Positions 10,125 to 19,015 of a stretch of 64,000 nt of DNA are shown here, one piece after another. The first letter of the stretch is position 1. Each line of letters opens with the position of its first letter. Below the pieces are notes generated by a model that saw only the letters and a list, made by a program, of their open reading frames with translations, ran no database searches and had not been told where the DNA came from. The position numbers were made by a program, and so were the translations under genes. This DNA is from Actinomadura barringtoniae (GTDB lineage Bacteria > Actinomycetota > Actinomycetes > Streptosporangiales > Streptosporangiaceae): NCBI RefSeq assembly GCF_017573505.1, contig NZ_JAGEOJ010000004.1, forward strand, positions 372,001-436,000, in the 5' to 3' direction.

Positions 10125-11755
10125 GACCGGCTCCCCTCGCCCTGCGGGGTGCGGCGGAACGCGAGGACGCTGCCCTCTGCGTCGGCGGAGACGTAGAGCG
10201 TGCCGTCCGGCCCCGCGGCGATGCCCGCGAACAGGCCCTGCGGGCCGGAGAACGGCATCAGCCCCTTGAGGGGCTTGGGCGGCTCGCCGCTCGGATCGCC
10301 CACCGGCAGGTCGCGGGCGATCACCGTACGGGCCTTGGTGCCGAGATCGACCTCGATCAGGGACTTGGAGCCGGCGTCCACGATCGTGAGGCGGCCGTCC
10401 CGGACGAGGATCCCCTGGGGGCGCTCCAGTCCGTCCACCACGGTGTCGACGCCGGAGCCGCCGACCGAGACGACGCGCCCGGCGCCGGACTCCGACACCA
10501 GGCAGATGCCGTCCGCGCCGTAGGCCACGCCCATCGGCCGGTCCAGCCCGGCGGCCAGCGTCGTCGTCTCGCCGCCCCGTACCGACACCACGCGGCCGGT
10601 GCCGAGCTCGGCGGCGGTGACGTCGCCGCCTGGTGCGATCGCCACGCCGTAGAGCTGGTCGAACGGCTCGGTCTCGCCCGCCAGCACCTGGTGTTCGCCG
10701 CTCGCGGGCAGCCACCGCGTGATCTGGCCGAGGGAGGTGGTGACGATGAACTCGCCCTCCCCCGAGGCCGTCACCCCGCGGATGTAGCCCGGCCAGCCGG
10801 GGCTGAAGAGCATGCCCAGGATCCGGAGACCACCACCGGGCGGAAGAGCGTAGAAGTAGGTGCCGTCGGCGACGTAGAGGGTGCCGTCGCCGCCCACGGT
10901 GAGGTCCAGCGGCCAGGTCAGGCCTTCGGGCAGCACGGCCCGGGTCCGGCCGCCGCCCAGGATCTCGGTGATCCGGCCGGTGAAGCCGGAGACGAAGAGG
11001 CGGTCCCCCACGAACGTCAGGTTGTCCAGGCCGGGGGCGATGGTGGCGAGAACCGTGCGGTCACCGCTGCGGGGATCGATCCGGAGCACCTCACCGCTGC
11101 CCACCTGGGTGGACACCAGGAAGCCCGCGGCGTCGAACTTGACCGCGTCCGGGACGCCGAGGTCCCCCACCACCCGCTCGGGCTCGCCGCCGTCCGGATC
11201 GATCCGCCAGATGTCGTTGCTGCCGAGCATCGGGTAGTAGAGCTTGCCGTCCGGCCCGAACGCCATGGCGTTCGGCAGCGGCAGGTCCGCCAGGATCACG
11301 CGGGGCGCGCCGCCGCCCGGGTCGAGCTCCAGCAGCCGTCCGCCGATCCGGCACTCGTCGATGAACAGCCGGCCCCGGTGGAAGGTGATGCCGTTCGCGC
11401 CCGGTACGTCGTCGCGCAGCACGCGGGTGCGGCCGTCGGTGCCGCGCACGCTCACGCGCCCGTCGTAGTACTCGGTGGCGTAGAGGTTGCCGTCTGCGTC
11501 GAAGTCCACGTCGTCGGGGGCGACGATGTCGGAGCCCTGCGCGCTCACGGTCTCCAGCTCGCCGGTGTCGACGTCGAGCGCGCTGATCCGGCTGCCCGCC
11601 ACCTGCGCCACGTACACGCGGCCGTCGGGGCCGGTGCGCAGGCCGTTCGCGCCGTACAGGCGACTCGGCGGGGTGAGGTGCTCCAGCGTCCAGCCCTCGG
11701 CCAGACCGATCTGCGCCGCGCCGCTGTAGCGCGCTCCCTGCCGCAACATGATCAC
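10121..11755 (-). CDS. SMP-30/gluconolactonase-like NHL-repeat beta-propeller protein
   Basis: A 544-aa protein made almost wholly of beta-propeller repeats of the type 'GPDGxVYVAx...DVDTGE', recurring from about residue 45 to the end. It is twice the length of a single SMP-30 propeller, so two propellers in tandem are likely. No signal peptide is seen. Members are lactonases or related hydrolases, and a lactone made by the Baeyer-Villiger enzyme would be a sensible substrate (inference). It is the promoter-proximal gene of the operon. GTG 11755 and ATG 11749 are both possible starts. Confidence 0.75.
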   Translation of the reverse strand: MIMLRQGARYSGAAQIGLAEGWTLEHLTPPSRLYGANGLRTGPDGRVYVAQVAGSRISALDVDTGELETVSAQGSDIVAPDDVDFDADGNLYATEYYDGRVSVRGTDGRTRVLRDDVPGANGITFHRGRLFIDECRIGGRLLELDPGGGAPRVILADLPLPNAMAFGPDGKLYYPMLGSNDIWRIDPDGGEPERVVGDLGVPDAVKFDAAGFLVSTQVGSGEVLRIDPRSGDRTVLATIAPGLDNLTFVGDRLFVSGFTGRITEILGGGRTRAVLPEGLTWPLDLTVGGDGTLYVADGTYFYALPPGGGLRILGMLFSPGWPGYIRGVTASGEGEFIVTTSLGQITRWLPASGEHQVLAGETEPFDQLYGVAIAPGGDVTAAELGTGRVVSVRGGETTTLAAGLDRPMGVAYGADGICLVSESGAGRVVSVGGSGVDTVVDGLERPQGILVRDGRLTIVDAGSKSLIEVDLGTKARTVIARDLPVGDPSGEPPKPLKGLMPFSGPQGLFAGIAAGPDGTLYVSADAEGSVLAFRRTPQGEGSRS

Positions 11756-11801
11756 GGACTCCCGGCGATCGCTGCCGTCGCTGACGAACCGTTGATATCA
11801 C

Positions 11802-11817
11802 AATCCTTGCAAGGATT
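11802..11817. promoter_or_regulatory. 16-bp perfect palindrome in divergent promoter region
   Basis: AATCCTTGCAAGGATT is a perfect inverted repeat, 47 bp upstream of the SMP-30-like operon and about 90 bp upstream of the acuI-like gene. It is AT-rich compared with its surroundings. It looks like a dimeric repressor site (TetR or similar) serving the divergent catabolic operons. No regulator gene lies next to it. Confidence 0.55.
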
Positions 11818-11879
11818 CATCCTATTGAACCTCCACCTTGACGGCCCGGATCGGGCATGAGAATCTCCAGCTCGCAGAT

Positions 11880-11894
11880 GAGAATTGTATTCTC
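11880..11894. promoter_or_regulatory. Inverted repeat GAGAAT-TGT-ATTCTC upstream of acuI-like gene
   Basis: Perfect 6-bp arms separated by 3 bp, 12 bp before the candidate ATG at 11907. The left half, ATGAGAAT, also occurs about 20 bp upstream (near 11857). This could be an operator that blocks the promoter or ribosome site of the acuI-maoC-ligase operon. Confidence 0.45.
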
Positions 11895-11906
11895 TTCAGG
11901 GGAAGG

Positions 11907-12902
11907 ATGGCTTCACTGATGTTTCCGGCGATCCTCATCGAGAGGAACGAGGCGGGGCAGACGGCCTCGACGACCGGCCTGGACGAGGCCCGGCTGCCGG
12001 GCGGCGACGTCGGCGTCGAGGTGGAGTCGTCCACGCTGAACTACAAGGACGCCCTCGCCATCACCGGGAGGTCGCCCGTGGTGCGCGCCTTCCCGATGGT
12101 GCCCGGCATCGACTTCGCGGGCGTCGTCACCGAGAGCACGCACGCGCGGTGGCGGCGGGGCGACCGGGTCGTGCTGAACGGCTGGGGCGTGGGCGAGAGG
12201 CACTGGGGCGGGCTCGCCGGACGAGCCCGCGTCGACGGCGACTGGCTCGTGCCGCTGCCCGCAGCCTTCACGGCCAAGCAGGCCATGGCGATCGGCACGG
12301 CCGGGTACACCGCGAGCCTGTGCGTGGACGCGCTGCTGGACCATGGCGTAAGACCCGACCGGGGAGAGGTCCTCGTCACGGGCGCGACCGGCGGCGTCGG
12401 CAGCATCGCGATCGCGCTGCTGGCCAAGGCCGGTTTCGAGGTGGCCGCCTCGACCGGGAAGACCTCCGAGTCCGCCTACCTGCGGGGGCTCGGCGCCGCG
12501 ACCGTACTGGAGCGCGCGGCGCTCGCCGAGCCGGGCAGGCCGCTGCAGAAGGAACGCTGGACGGGCGTCGTCGACACCGTCGGCAGCGGCACCCTGGCCA
12601 ACGCCTGCGCGCAGACGCGCTACGGCGGCGCGGTCGCCGCCTGCGGGCTCGCTCAGGGCATGGACTTCCCCGCCACGGTCGCCCCGTTCATCTTGCGCGG
12701 CGTGTCCCTGCTCGGCATCGACAGCGTGATGGCCCCGCATCCGCGGCGTACCGCCGCCTGGGAACGCCTCGCGCGCGACCTCGACCCGCGGGTGCTCGAC
12801 GACATCGCCGAGGAGATCGCACTGGCCGACGCGATCGCGATGGCGGACGACCTCCTGGAGGGCAAGGTCCGGGGCCGCGTCGTCGTCGACGTCAATCGAT
12901 GA
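11907..12902 (+). CDS. YhdH/AcuI-type NADPH-dependent oxidoreductase (acryloyl-CoA reductase-like)
   Basis: A 331-aa zinc-free medium-chain dehydrogenase. The family hallmark '[13 protein letters not shown]' appears near residue 42, followed by 'PGIDFAGVV' and the NADPH-binding '[12 protein letters not shown]'. Homologues reduce acryloyl-CoA or related enoyl substrates with NADPH. ATG 11907 directly follows GGGGAAGG. ATG 11919 gives an N-terminus (MFPAIL) closer to the family's usual start, so the true start may be four codons later. It is first in a plus-strand operon with the MaoC-type protein (25 bp gap) and the acyl-CoA ligase. No catalytic-zinc cysteine or GHE motif is present. Confidence 0.85.
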   Translation: MASLMFPAILIERNEAGQTASTTGLDEARLPGGDVGVEVESSTLNYKDALAITGRSPVVRAFPMVPGIDFAGVVTESTHARWRRGDRVVLNGWGVGERHWGGLAGRARVDGDWLVPLPAAFTAKQAMAIGTAGYTASLCVDALLDHGVRPDRGEVLVTGATGGVGSIAIALLAKAGFEVAASTGKTSESAYLRGLGAATVLERAALAEPGRPLQKERWTGVVDTVGSGTLANACAQTRYGGAVAACGLAQGMDFPATVAPFILRGVSLLGIDSVMAPHPRRTAAWERLARDLDPRVLDDIAEEIALADAIAMADDLLEGKVRGRVVVDVNR

Positions 12903-12927
12903 ACCGGGAGCCTGACGGGAGCGTGAC

Positions 12928-14124
12928 GTGAGCGAGAAGCCCGCCGAGACCGAGGTGGCAAGGCTCGACCTGTCCGACGTGGAGCACCGCGTGGGCCTGC
13001 CGGTCGGCGGCGCGCAGCTGTGGGAGCCGTGCGCGGCCTCCGACGTCCGGCGCTGGGTGATGGCGATGGACTACCCGAACCCGCTGCACTGGGACGAGGA
13101 GTTCGCCCGCGACTCCAGGTTCGGCGGGATCGTCGCGCCGCAGTCGATCGCGGTCGCGCTGGACTACGGGCACGGAGCGCAGCCGGCCTGCGTGGGCCAC
13201 ATCCCCGGCAGCCACCTGATCTTCGGCGGCGAGGAGTGGTGGTTCTACGGCACTCCCGTACGGCCGGGCGACAAGCTGTTCCAGGAGCGGCGGTTCCACG
13301 ACTACAAGGTGACCGAGACCAAGTTCGCCGGTCCCACCATGTTCTCGCGCGGGGACACCGTCCACACCAATCAGCACGGTGCCCTGGTGGCGCGCGAGCG
13401 TTCCACCGCGATCCGCTACCTGTCCGCGGAGGCCAGGAAGCGCGGCATGTACGAGAACCAGCTCGGCACCGCCAAGAGCTGGACCGGCGACGAGCTCGCG
13501 GGCGTCGCGCGGGTGCGGCACGACTGGATCGAGTCCAACCGCAAGGGCGTCTCACCGCGGTTCGATGAGGTGCAGGTCGGCGACCGGCTGCCGCGACGGG
13601 TGATCGGCCCGCACAGCGTCGCCACCTTCACCACCGAGTACCGCGCCTTCCTCTTCAACATCTGGGGGACGTTCCACTGGGTCGCCCCGCCCGGCGTCGC
13701 CGACCCCTGGATCAACCAGGACCCCGGCTGGGGCGAGGACTTCGCCTTCGACGAGGAGGGCGCCAGGATCGATCCGCGCAAGCGGGACGGCCTGTACGTC
13801 GGGCCCTCGCGCGGTCACATCGACGGCGCACGGGCGAGCGAGGTCGGCATGGCGCGCGCCTACGGCTACGGCGCCACGATGGGCGCCTGGTGCACCGACT
13901 ACCTGTCCTACTGGGCCGGTCACGACGGCATGGTCCGCCATTCCAAGGCCGACTTCCGCGGGCCCGCGTTCGAAGGCGACGTGACGTACTTCGACGCCGA
14001 GGTCACCGGCAAGGAGACCGAGACGGCGTGGGGGGTGCCGCTCGTTCAGGTGAAGCTGCGCCTCACCAACCAGGACGGCGCCGCGCTGGTGTCCTGCACC
14101 GCCGAGATCGAGCTTCCGCTGTAG
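12928..14124 (+). CDS. MaoC-like double hot-dog protein (enoyl-CoA hydratase type)
   Basis: A 398-aa protein with an N-terminal FAS1-type dehydratase hot dog (about residues 20-170; 'NPLHWDEEFA', 'RFGGIVAPQS') and a C-terminal MaoC-like half ('RASEVGMARAYGYGATMGAWCTDYLSYWAG'). The 'D-x(4)-H'-like hydratase signature of canonical MaoC is not obvious, so the exact activity (R-specific enoyl-CoA hydration or a related reaction) is uncertain. It starts at GTG 12928 after GGGAG. It lies between the AcuI-like reductase and the ligase, consistent with processing of the CoA ester that the ligase makes. Confidence 0.75.
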   Translation: MSEKPAETEVARLDLSDVEHRVGLPVGGAQLWEPCAASDVRRWVMAMDYPNPLHWDEEFARDSRFGGIVAPQSIAVALDYGHGAQPACVGHIPGSHLIFGGEEWWFYGTPVRPGDKLFQERRFHDYKVTETKFAGPTMFSRGDTVHTNQHGALVARERSTAIRYLSAEARKRGMYENQLGTAKSWTGDELAGVARVRHDWIESNRKGVSPRFDEVQVGDRLPRRVIGPHSVATFTTEYRAFLFNIWGTFHWVAPPGVADPWINQDPGWGEDFAFDEEGARIDPRKRDGLYVGPSRGHIDGARASEVGMARAYGYGATMGAWCTDYLSYWAGHDGMVRHSKADFRGPAFEGDVTYFDAEVTGKETETAWGVPLVQVKLRLTNQDGAALVSCTAEIELPL

Positions 14125-14157
14125 CCCCGGAGAACGTGCGAACGTCAGGAGGCGGCC

Positions 14158-15864
14158 ATGGGCACCGCGACCGGTTCCATCTCGATCGTTTCGGGTCCGC
14201 CGCTGAGTGAGGAGCCGGGGCTCGGGCCGCTCACGCTGCCGGGCTTCCTGCGCGAGGTGACCACCCGGTACGGCGAACGCGAGGCGCTCGTCCAGCGGGC
14301 GGCGGACGGCGGCGTCACGCGCTGGACCTACACCGAGCTCTGGGAGCGCGCGGTCGAGGTGGCGTGCGCGCTCCGCGCCTGCGGCCTGGGCAAGGACGGC
14401 CGGGTCGGGATCATGATGACCAACCGCGCCGAGTGGGTCGCGGCCGTGTTCGGCACGTCCCTCGCCGGCGGCGTCGCCGTCACGCTCAGCACGTTCTCGA
14501 CGCCCCCCGAACTCGACCATCTGCTGCAGGTCTCCGGCGTCTCGGTCCTGTTGTTCGAACGTGCCGTGGCCAAGAAGGACTTCGCCGACGTCCTCGTCGG
14601 CCTCGAACCCGAAATCGGCAAGGTCGGCCCCGGAGCGCTGCGTTCCGCGCGCTATCCGTTCCTGCGTCACCTGGCGATGGTCGGCGAGCCCACGCGGGCC
14701 GAGGCGATCGAGACCTGGGCCGCCTTCCTGGAACGCGGCCGCGCCGAGCCGCGCGAGCTGGTCGAGGCGACGGCCGCGACGGTGCGGCCGAGCGACGCGG
14801 CCGTGATCTTCTTCTCGTCGGGCTCCACGAGCCTGCCGAAGGGGATCCTGAGCGCGCACCGCGGCGTCGCCGTCCAGCTGTGGCGCTTCGCGCGGATGTA
14901 CGGCGTCGGGCCCGACGACCACGTCCGCTGCTGGACGGCCAACGGCTACTTCTGGTCCGGCAACTTCGGCATGGCGATCGGCACGACGCTCGCCGCCGGC
15001 GGTTCGCTCGTCTTGCAGTCGACCTTCCTCGCCGCCGAGGCCCTGGACCTCATGGAGGCCGAACGGGTCAACCTGCCGATCGCCTGGCCGCACCAGTGGG
15101 CGCAGCTCGAGGCCGCCCCCAACTGGGACGAGGTGGATCTGGGCGCCATGCGGTTTGTGGACCGGGAAACGCCGCTCGCGCGCCACCCGACCGTGACGGC
15201 CCGCTGGTCCGAGCCCGGTCACGCGTACGGCACGACCGAGACGTTCACCATCACGACCTGCTTTCCCGCCGACACGCCGCCCGAGGTGATCGCGGGCTCC
15301 AGCGGCGCGGCGCTGCCGGGCGTCACGGTCAAGGTCGTCGATCCGCTCACCGGCGCCGTCGTCCCCCGCGGCGAACGCGGCGAGATCTGCGTCAAGGGCC
15401 CGACGCTCATGCTCGGCTACCTGGGCGTTCCCCTCGACGAGACGCTCGACGCCGAAGGGTTCTACCGCACCGGTGACGGGGGCAGTCTCGACGACGAGGA
15501 CCGCCTGTTCTGGACGGGCAGGCTGACCGACATCATCAAGACCGGCGGCGCGAACGTGTCGCCGCGCGAGGTCGACGCGGCCCTGGCCGGCCATCCCGCG
15601 GTCAAGGTGGCGCACACGGTCGGCGTCCCGCACGAGACGCTCGGCGAGATGGTCGTGGCCTGCGTCGTCCCGCGCGACGGCGCGACGACCGACGCCGAGG
15701 AACTGCGCGGCTACCTGCGAGAACGCCTGGCGAGCTACAAGGTGCCGCGCCGGGTCCTGTTCTTCCGGGAGGACGAGATCACCCTCACCGGCAGCTCGAA
15801 GATCAAGTCCAGCGACCTTCGCAGCCTGGCGTCCGGACGCCTGGGCGACGGATCACCGGGTTGA
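14158..15864 (+). CDS. Acyl-CoA synthetase (AMP-forming)
   Basis: A 568-aa ANL-superfamily ligase. It has the phosphate loop 'FFSSGSTSLPKGI' (around 219), the aromatic/adenine motif YGTTET, the 'GFYRTGD' ribose-binding Asp, the hinge region 'IIKTGGANVSPREV' and a C-terminal Lys in 'TGSSKIK'. It would activate a carboxylic acid via an acyl-adenylate. An AGGAGG site lies 7 bp before the ATG. It is the last gene of the plus-strand operon and overlaps the M20 gene tail-to-tail by 12 bp. It probably activates an acid produced by the divergent oxidative operon. Confidence 0.92.
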   Translation: MGTATGSISIVSGPPLSEEPGLGPLTLPGFLREVTTRYGEREALVQRAADGGVTRWTYTELWERAVEVACALRACGLGKDGRVGIMMTNRAEWVAAVFGTSLAGGVAVTLSTFSTPPELDHLLQVSGVSVLLFERAVAKKDFADVLVGLEPEIGKVGPGALRSARYPFLRHLAMVGEPTRAEAIETWAAFLERGRAEPRELVEATAATVRPSDAAVIFFSSGSTSLPKGILSAHRGVAVQLWRFARMYGVGPDDHVRCWTANGYFWSGNFGMAIGTTLAAGGSLVLQSTFLAAEALDLMEAERVNLPIAWPHQWAQLEAAPNWDEVDLGAMRFVDRETPLARHPTVTARWSEPGHAYGTTETFTITTCFPADTPPEVIAGSSGAALPGVTVKVVDPLTGAVVPRGERGEICVKGPTLMLGYLGVPLDETLDAEGFYRTGDGGSLDDEDRLFWTGRLTDIIKTGGANVSPREVDAALAGHPAVKVAHTVGVPHETLGEMVVACVVPRDGATTDAEELRGYLRERLASYKVPRRVLFFREDEITLTGSSKIKSSDLRSLASGRLGDGSPG

Positions 15865-16971
15865 CGCCCGGTCCGCGCAGAGGAGGCGGAAGAAGGCGTC
15901 CGCCGACGCCTCGATCGCGGCCACCGAGCAGGTCTCGTCGGTGACGTGGGCCTGCTCCGGATCGCCGGGGCCGTAGATGATCACGGCGGGGCCGCCGAGC
16001 GTCGTGGTGAGCAGCGAGGCGTCGGTGAAATAGGTGGCGTACTCGGGTGGCCGCGCCGACGAGCCCGGGGCGAGCAGTTCCAGGGTCTCGGGGATGCCCG
16101 GGGCGGCCGGGTCGGTGGCCACGCCGGGCAGGTCGACGAGCCGTTCGATGTCGATGCCGGTGCCGCACAGCCGCGAGATCGCGGCCACCGCGTCGGAGGA
16201 GTCGAAGCCGGGGACGGTGCGCACGTCGATGCGCATCTCGGCCCGGTCCGGCACCAGGTTGGGCTGTACCCCGGAGTGGAAGGTCCCGACGTTCACCGTC
16301 GCCGCGCCGTGGGTGGGGCTCGCGGGCCAGTCCTTGTGCTCGTGGACGCGGGTCGCGGCGGCGGCCAGCGCGGCGAGCGCGTTGCGTCCCAGCTCGGGAC
16401 GGGAGCCGTGCGCGGAGACGCCGTGGGCGGTCGCCTGGAGCCAGAGCGTGCCCTTATGGCCGAGGACCGTACGGTTGCCGGTGGGCTCGGCGACGACGAG
16501 CAGGTCGGTGGGCGTGACCGAGGCCGCGTCGATCAGGGCGGCGCCGTCGCAGCCGGTCTCCTCGCCGAACGTGAACACCAGCTGCACCGGGACGCCTCGT
16601 TCCCGGAAGGCGCGTTCCCGCACGGCGCGCAGGGCCGCGTGGATCTGGGCGGCGACCCCGGCCTTCATGTCGCTGCTCCCCCGCCCGAGCAGGCGCCCGT
16701 CGCGCACGTCGCCGCTCATCGGGTCGAACGACCAGCCCGCCGGGTCGGCGGGCACCGTGTCCAGGTGGCCGGTGAGGGTGATGGGCGTTCGCGGCGTCTG
16801 CGGACCGGAGCGTGCGATGACGTTGGCTCGCCCTTCGACCGGCTCCTCCACCCGGACCTCGAACCCGCCGTCGTCGAGGACGTTCGCGACCACATCGGCC
16901 GCGGGACGCTCGCCGCCGCCCCGGGTGTCGATGCGGACCAGCCGTTGTGCCAGCGCCAGCGCGTCGTTCAT
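15853..16971 (-). CDS. M20-family metallohydrolase (ArgE/DapE/ACY1-like)
   Basis: A 372-aa di-zinc amidohydrolase. Metal ligands and catalytic residues are visible: His69 and Asp71 (TGHLDTVP), Asp101 (GRGSSDMKAG), the general-base pair Glu137-Glu138 (FGEETGCDGA) and the late His near the C-terminus. A lid/dimerisation domain is inserted at about 170-280 ('GHKGTLWLQATAHGVSAHGSRPELG'). It would cleave an amide, such as an N-acyl amino acid. It starts 2 bp after the lacI stop, so the two are surely one transcript. This puts an amidase in the LacI regulon, a clue that the transported substrate carries an amide. Confidence 0.88.
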   Translation of the reverse strand: MNDALALAQRLVRIDTRGGGERPAADVVANVLDDGGFEVRVEEPVEGRANVIARSGPQTPRTPITLTGHLDTVPADPAGWSFDPMSGDVRDGRLLGRGSSDMKAGVAAQIHAALRAVRERAFRERGVPVQLVFTFGEETGCDGAALIDAASVTPTDLLVVAEPTGNRTVLGHKGTLWLQATAHGVSAHGSRPELGRNALAALAAAATRVHEHKDWPASPTHGAATVNVGTFHSGVQPNLVPDRAEMRIDVRTVPGFDSSDAVAAISRLCGTGIDIERLVDLPGVATDPAAPGIPETLELLAPGSSARPPEYATYFTDASLLTTTLGGPAVIIYGPGDPEQAHVTDETCSVAAIEASADAFFRLLCADRASTR

Positions 16972-16973
16972 CC

Positions 16974-17996
16974 TCAGGCTCCTCCGGAGACGGTGCTGTC
17001 ACGGACCACGAGGGTCGGGACGAGGGCGATATGGGCGGACGGGCCGCGTTCGGCGGTCCCGGTCCGGCTCGCCAGGTCCAGCAGCCGGACGGCCTCGGCC
17101 GCGATCTGCGCGCGCGGCTGGTCGATGGTGGTCAGCGCGGGCTCACCGAGCCGGGCGAACTCGATGTTGTCGTAGCCGGTCACCTGGACCCGGGTCGGCA
17201 CGTCGACGCCGTACCTGCGGCAGACCCGGGTGACGCCGAGGGCGATCAGGTCGTCGGCGCACACGATCGCGTCGGGCAGCTCCCCCGCCTCGATGAGCCG
17301 GGCCGCGGCGGTCTCGCCCCAGTCCACGCTGTAGTCGCCGAGCAGGACATGCTCGGGGTCCACGCCGATGTTCAGCTCCTCGGCGCGACGCTGGAAGCCG
17401 GCGAACCGCTGCTCGGTCGAGGAGTTGGTCAGCAGGGAGCCGACGAAGGCGGCCGACCGGGCCCCGCCCTCGTGCAGGTGGTCCATGATCAGGCGCATCG
17501 CCGCGACGTCGTTGACGCCGACCCAGTCGGTGCTGGTGCCGCCCACGAACCGGTCGAGCTGGACCAGGGGCAGCCGGTCGGCCGTCTCCTGCACCGCCGG
17601 GCCGCTCAGGGTGCCGTGGCTCGGGCTGACGATGATGCCGTCCACGTTCCGCGCCACCAGTGAGGCCAGCCGCCGGGCCTCGATCTCCGGGTCGGAGCGG
17701 GCGTCGCACAGGAACAGCTCCCTGCCCTCCTGGCCGAGCGCGTGCTCGACGTTCTCCACCAGGGAGGTGAAGAACGGGTTGGAGATGCTCGGCACCACCA
17801 TGCCGACGGTGTCGGTACGGCTGTTGCGCAACGCGCGGGCGATCGAGTTGACCTGGTAGCCGAGCTCCTCGGCGGCCCGCCTGACCTTGCGCTGGACACC
17901 CGGCGAGACCGGCCCTCGACCGGACAGGACCCGCGAGACCGTCGCGGTCGAGACACCGGCCCGTTCGGCGACCTGGGAGATCGTGACGCGCTGCAA
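16974..17996 (-). CDS. LacI-family transcriptional regulator
   Basis: A 340-aa LacI/PurR-type repressor: an N-terminal helix-turn-helix (VTISQVAERAGVSTATVSRVLSG), the hinge helix 'NSIARALRNSRTDTVG', and a periplasmic-binding-protein-like sensor domain beginning 'VGMVVPSISNPFF'. The start is probably TTG 17996, because AGGAAGG sits 7 bp upstream and gives the usual short N-terminus MQRVTIS. A GTG nine codons upstream (18023) lacks such a site and contains the AGGAAGG in its own coding frame. A LacI-type operator overlaps the TTG codon, indicating autoregulation. It is divergent from the btpA-like transport operon and co-transcribed with the M20 gene. Confidence 0.9.
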   Translation of the reverse strand: MQRVTISQVAERAGVSTATVSRVLSGRGPVSPGVQRKVRRAAEELGYQVNSIARALRNSRTDTVGMVVPSISNPFFTSLVENVEHALGQEGRELFLCDARSDPEIEARRLASLVARNVDGIIVSPSHGTLSGPAVQETADRLPLVQLDRFVGGTSTDWVGVNDVAAMRLIMDHLHEGGARSAAFVGSLLTNSSTEQRFAGFQRRAEELNIGVDPEHVLLGDYSVDWGETAAARLIEAGELPDAIVCADDLIALGVTRVCRRYGVDVPTRVQVTGYDNIEFARLGEPALTTIDQPRAQIAAEAVRLLDLASRTGTAERGPSAHIALVPTLVVRDSTVSGGA

Positions 17997-18005
17997 TCGT
18001 TTACC
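17992..18005. promoter_or_regulatory. LacI-type operator O1 over the lacI start codon
   Basis: TGCAATCGTTTACC fits the LacI-family consensus TGnAAnCGnTTnCA at every defined base but the last. It overlaps the TTG start of lacI on the minus strand. Binding here would act as a roadblock on lacI-M20 transcription. Confidence 0.6.
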
Positions 18006-18056
18006 TTCCTGACCGGTCCGCACTCACGTTGTCACGGACGACGAGGAACTGGAATA

Positions 18057-18062
18057 AGTATA
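18057..18062 (-). promoter_or_regulatory. -10 element TATACT of lacI promoter
   Basis: Reading on the minus strand, TATACT lies about 60 bp upstream of the lacI TTG. The -35 at 17 bp spacing (TTTCGC) is poor, so an activator or a different spacing may be needed. Confidence 0.4.
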
Positions 18063-18068
18063 GACCCC

Positions 18069-18097
18069 TTGACTACCAGGCGAAACGTGCCTACGGT
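18069..18097 (+). promoter_or_regulatory. Sigma70-like promoter of the btpA-like operon
   Basis: TTGACT (18069-18074), a 17-bp spacer and TACGGT (18092-18097) match the actinobacterial housekeeping pattern TTGACn-N17-TAnnnT. Transcription would start near 18104, so operator O2 at 18115 lies just downstream, a repression-by-roadblock layout. Confidence 0.6.
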
Positions 18098-18114
18098 CCA
18101 CCCATAACCTCTAC

Positions 18115-18128
18115 TGCAATCGATTACA
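18115..18128. promoter_or_regulatory. LacI-type operator O2 upstream of btpA-like gene
   Basis: TGCAATCGATTACA matches the LacI-family consensus TGnAAnCGnTTnCA at all defined bases and is symmetric at 12 of 14 positions. It lies between the predicted transcription start and the AGGAGG ribosome site of the btpA-like gene (ATG 18140). It shares its first eight bases with O1. Confidence 0.75.
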
Positions 18129-18139
18129 TAGGAGGCGAC

Positions 18140-19015
18140 ATGGTGACGGCGGCCGGGAGCGAACGGGCCCTGGGAGTCTTCCCGCCCAGGCCCAACGCGA
18201 TCGAGGGGCTGTTCGGCACCTCCAAGGTCGTGATCGGCGTGGTCCACCTTCCGCCGCTGCCCGGCAGCCCGCATTACGAGGGAACGCCGCTCGACGAGAT
18301 CTGCGCGTTCGCCATCGAGGAGGCCCAGGCCTACCTCGAGGGCGGCTGCCACGGGCTCATCGTGGAGAACCACTGGGACATCCCGTTCCTCAAGCCGGGC
18401 GAGCACGGCTACGAGACGGCGGCGGCCATGGCCGTGGTGACCGACCGCGTACGGCACGCCACCAGCGGCCGGCTCGGGGTCAGCATCCTGTCGAACGCCG
18501 CCGAGTGCTCGATCGCCTCCGCCTGGTCGGGCGGCGCGGGCTTCGTCCGGGTCAACCAGTGGGCCAACGCCTACGTCGCCAACGAGGGGATCATCGAGGG
18601 CCAGTCGGCGCACGCCGCCCGCTACCGCAGCCGGATCGGCGCGGGCCCGGTCAAGGTCTTCGCCGACGTGCACGTCAAGCACGGCTCGCACGCGATCGTC
18701 GCCGACCGCACGCTGGCCGAGCAGACCGAGGACGCCGAGTTCTTCGGGGCCGACGTGCTGATCGCCACCGGTTCGCGTACCGGCGACGCCGCCGCCCTGG
18801 ACGAGGTCGAGGGGATCGCGGCGCACACCACCCTGCCGGTCGTGATCGGGTCCGGGATCACCGCGGCCAACATCGGCGGGCTGCTGCCCGCCTGCGACGG
18901 CGTGATCGTGGCCTCCTCGGTGAAGGACAACGGCCGCTGGTGGGGCCGGGTGGACCTGGCCAAGGTGCGCGAGCTGACGGCGGCGGCCGCCAAGGCGGGC
19001 GCCGACCTGCCATGA
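18140..19015 (+). CDS. BtpA/SgcQ-family TIM-barrel protein
   Basis: A 291-aa protein of the BtpA/SgcQ family. Features are the opening strand 'VVIGVVHLPPLPGSPHY', 'GLIVENHWDIPF', 'FADVHVKHGSH' and the phosphate-site-like end 'VVIGSGITAANIGGLLPACDGVIVAS', which resembles the phosphate grip of sugar-phosphate TIM barrels. The family's reaction is not settled; partners are often PTS or ABC sugar systems. The ATG follows AGGAGGCG. As first gene of the operon and next to a PfkB kinase, it plausibly acts on the phosphorylated product of that kinase (inference). Its stop overlaps the kinase start (ATGA). Confidence 0.82.
   Translation: MVTAAGSERALGVFPPRPNAIEGLFGTSKVVIGVVHLPPLPGSPHYEGTPLDEICAFAIEEAQAYLEGGCHGLIVENHWDIPFLKPGEHGYETAAAMAVVTDRVRHATSGRLGVSILSNAAECSIASAWSGGAGFVRVNQWANAYVANEGIIEGQSAHAARYRSRIGAGPVKVFADVHVKHGSHAIVADRTLAEQTEDAEFFGADVLIATGSRTGDAAALDEVEGIAAHTTLPVVIGSGITAANIGGLLPACDGVIVASSVKDNGRWWGRVDLAKVRELTAAAAKAGADLP

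Noticed and set aside
18029..18139. Upstream extension of the btpA-like gene
   Set aside because: The extra codons cover the promoter and operator. ATG 18140 has AGGAGGCG and gives the normal family N-terminus.
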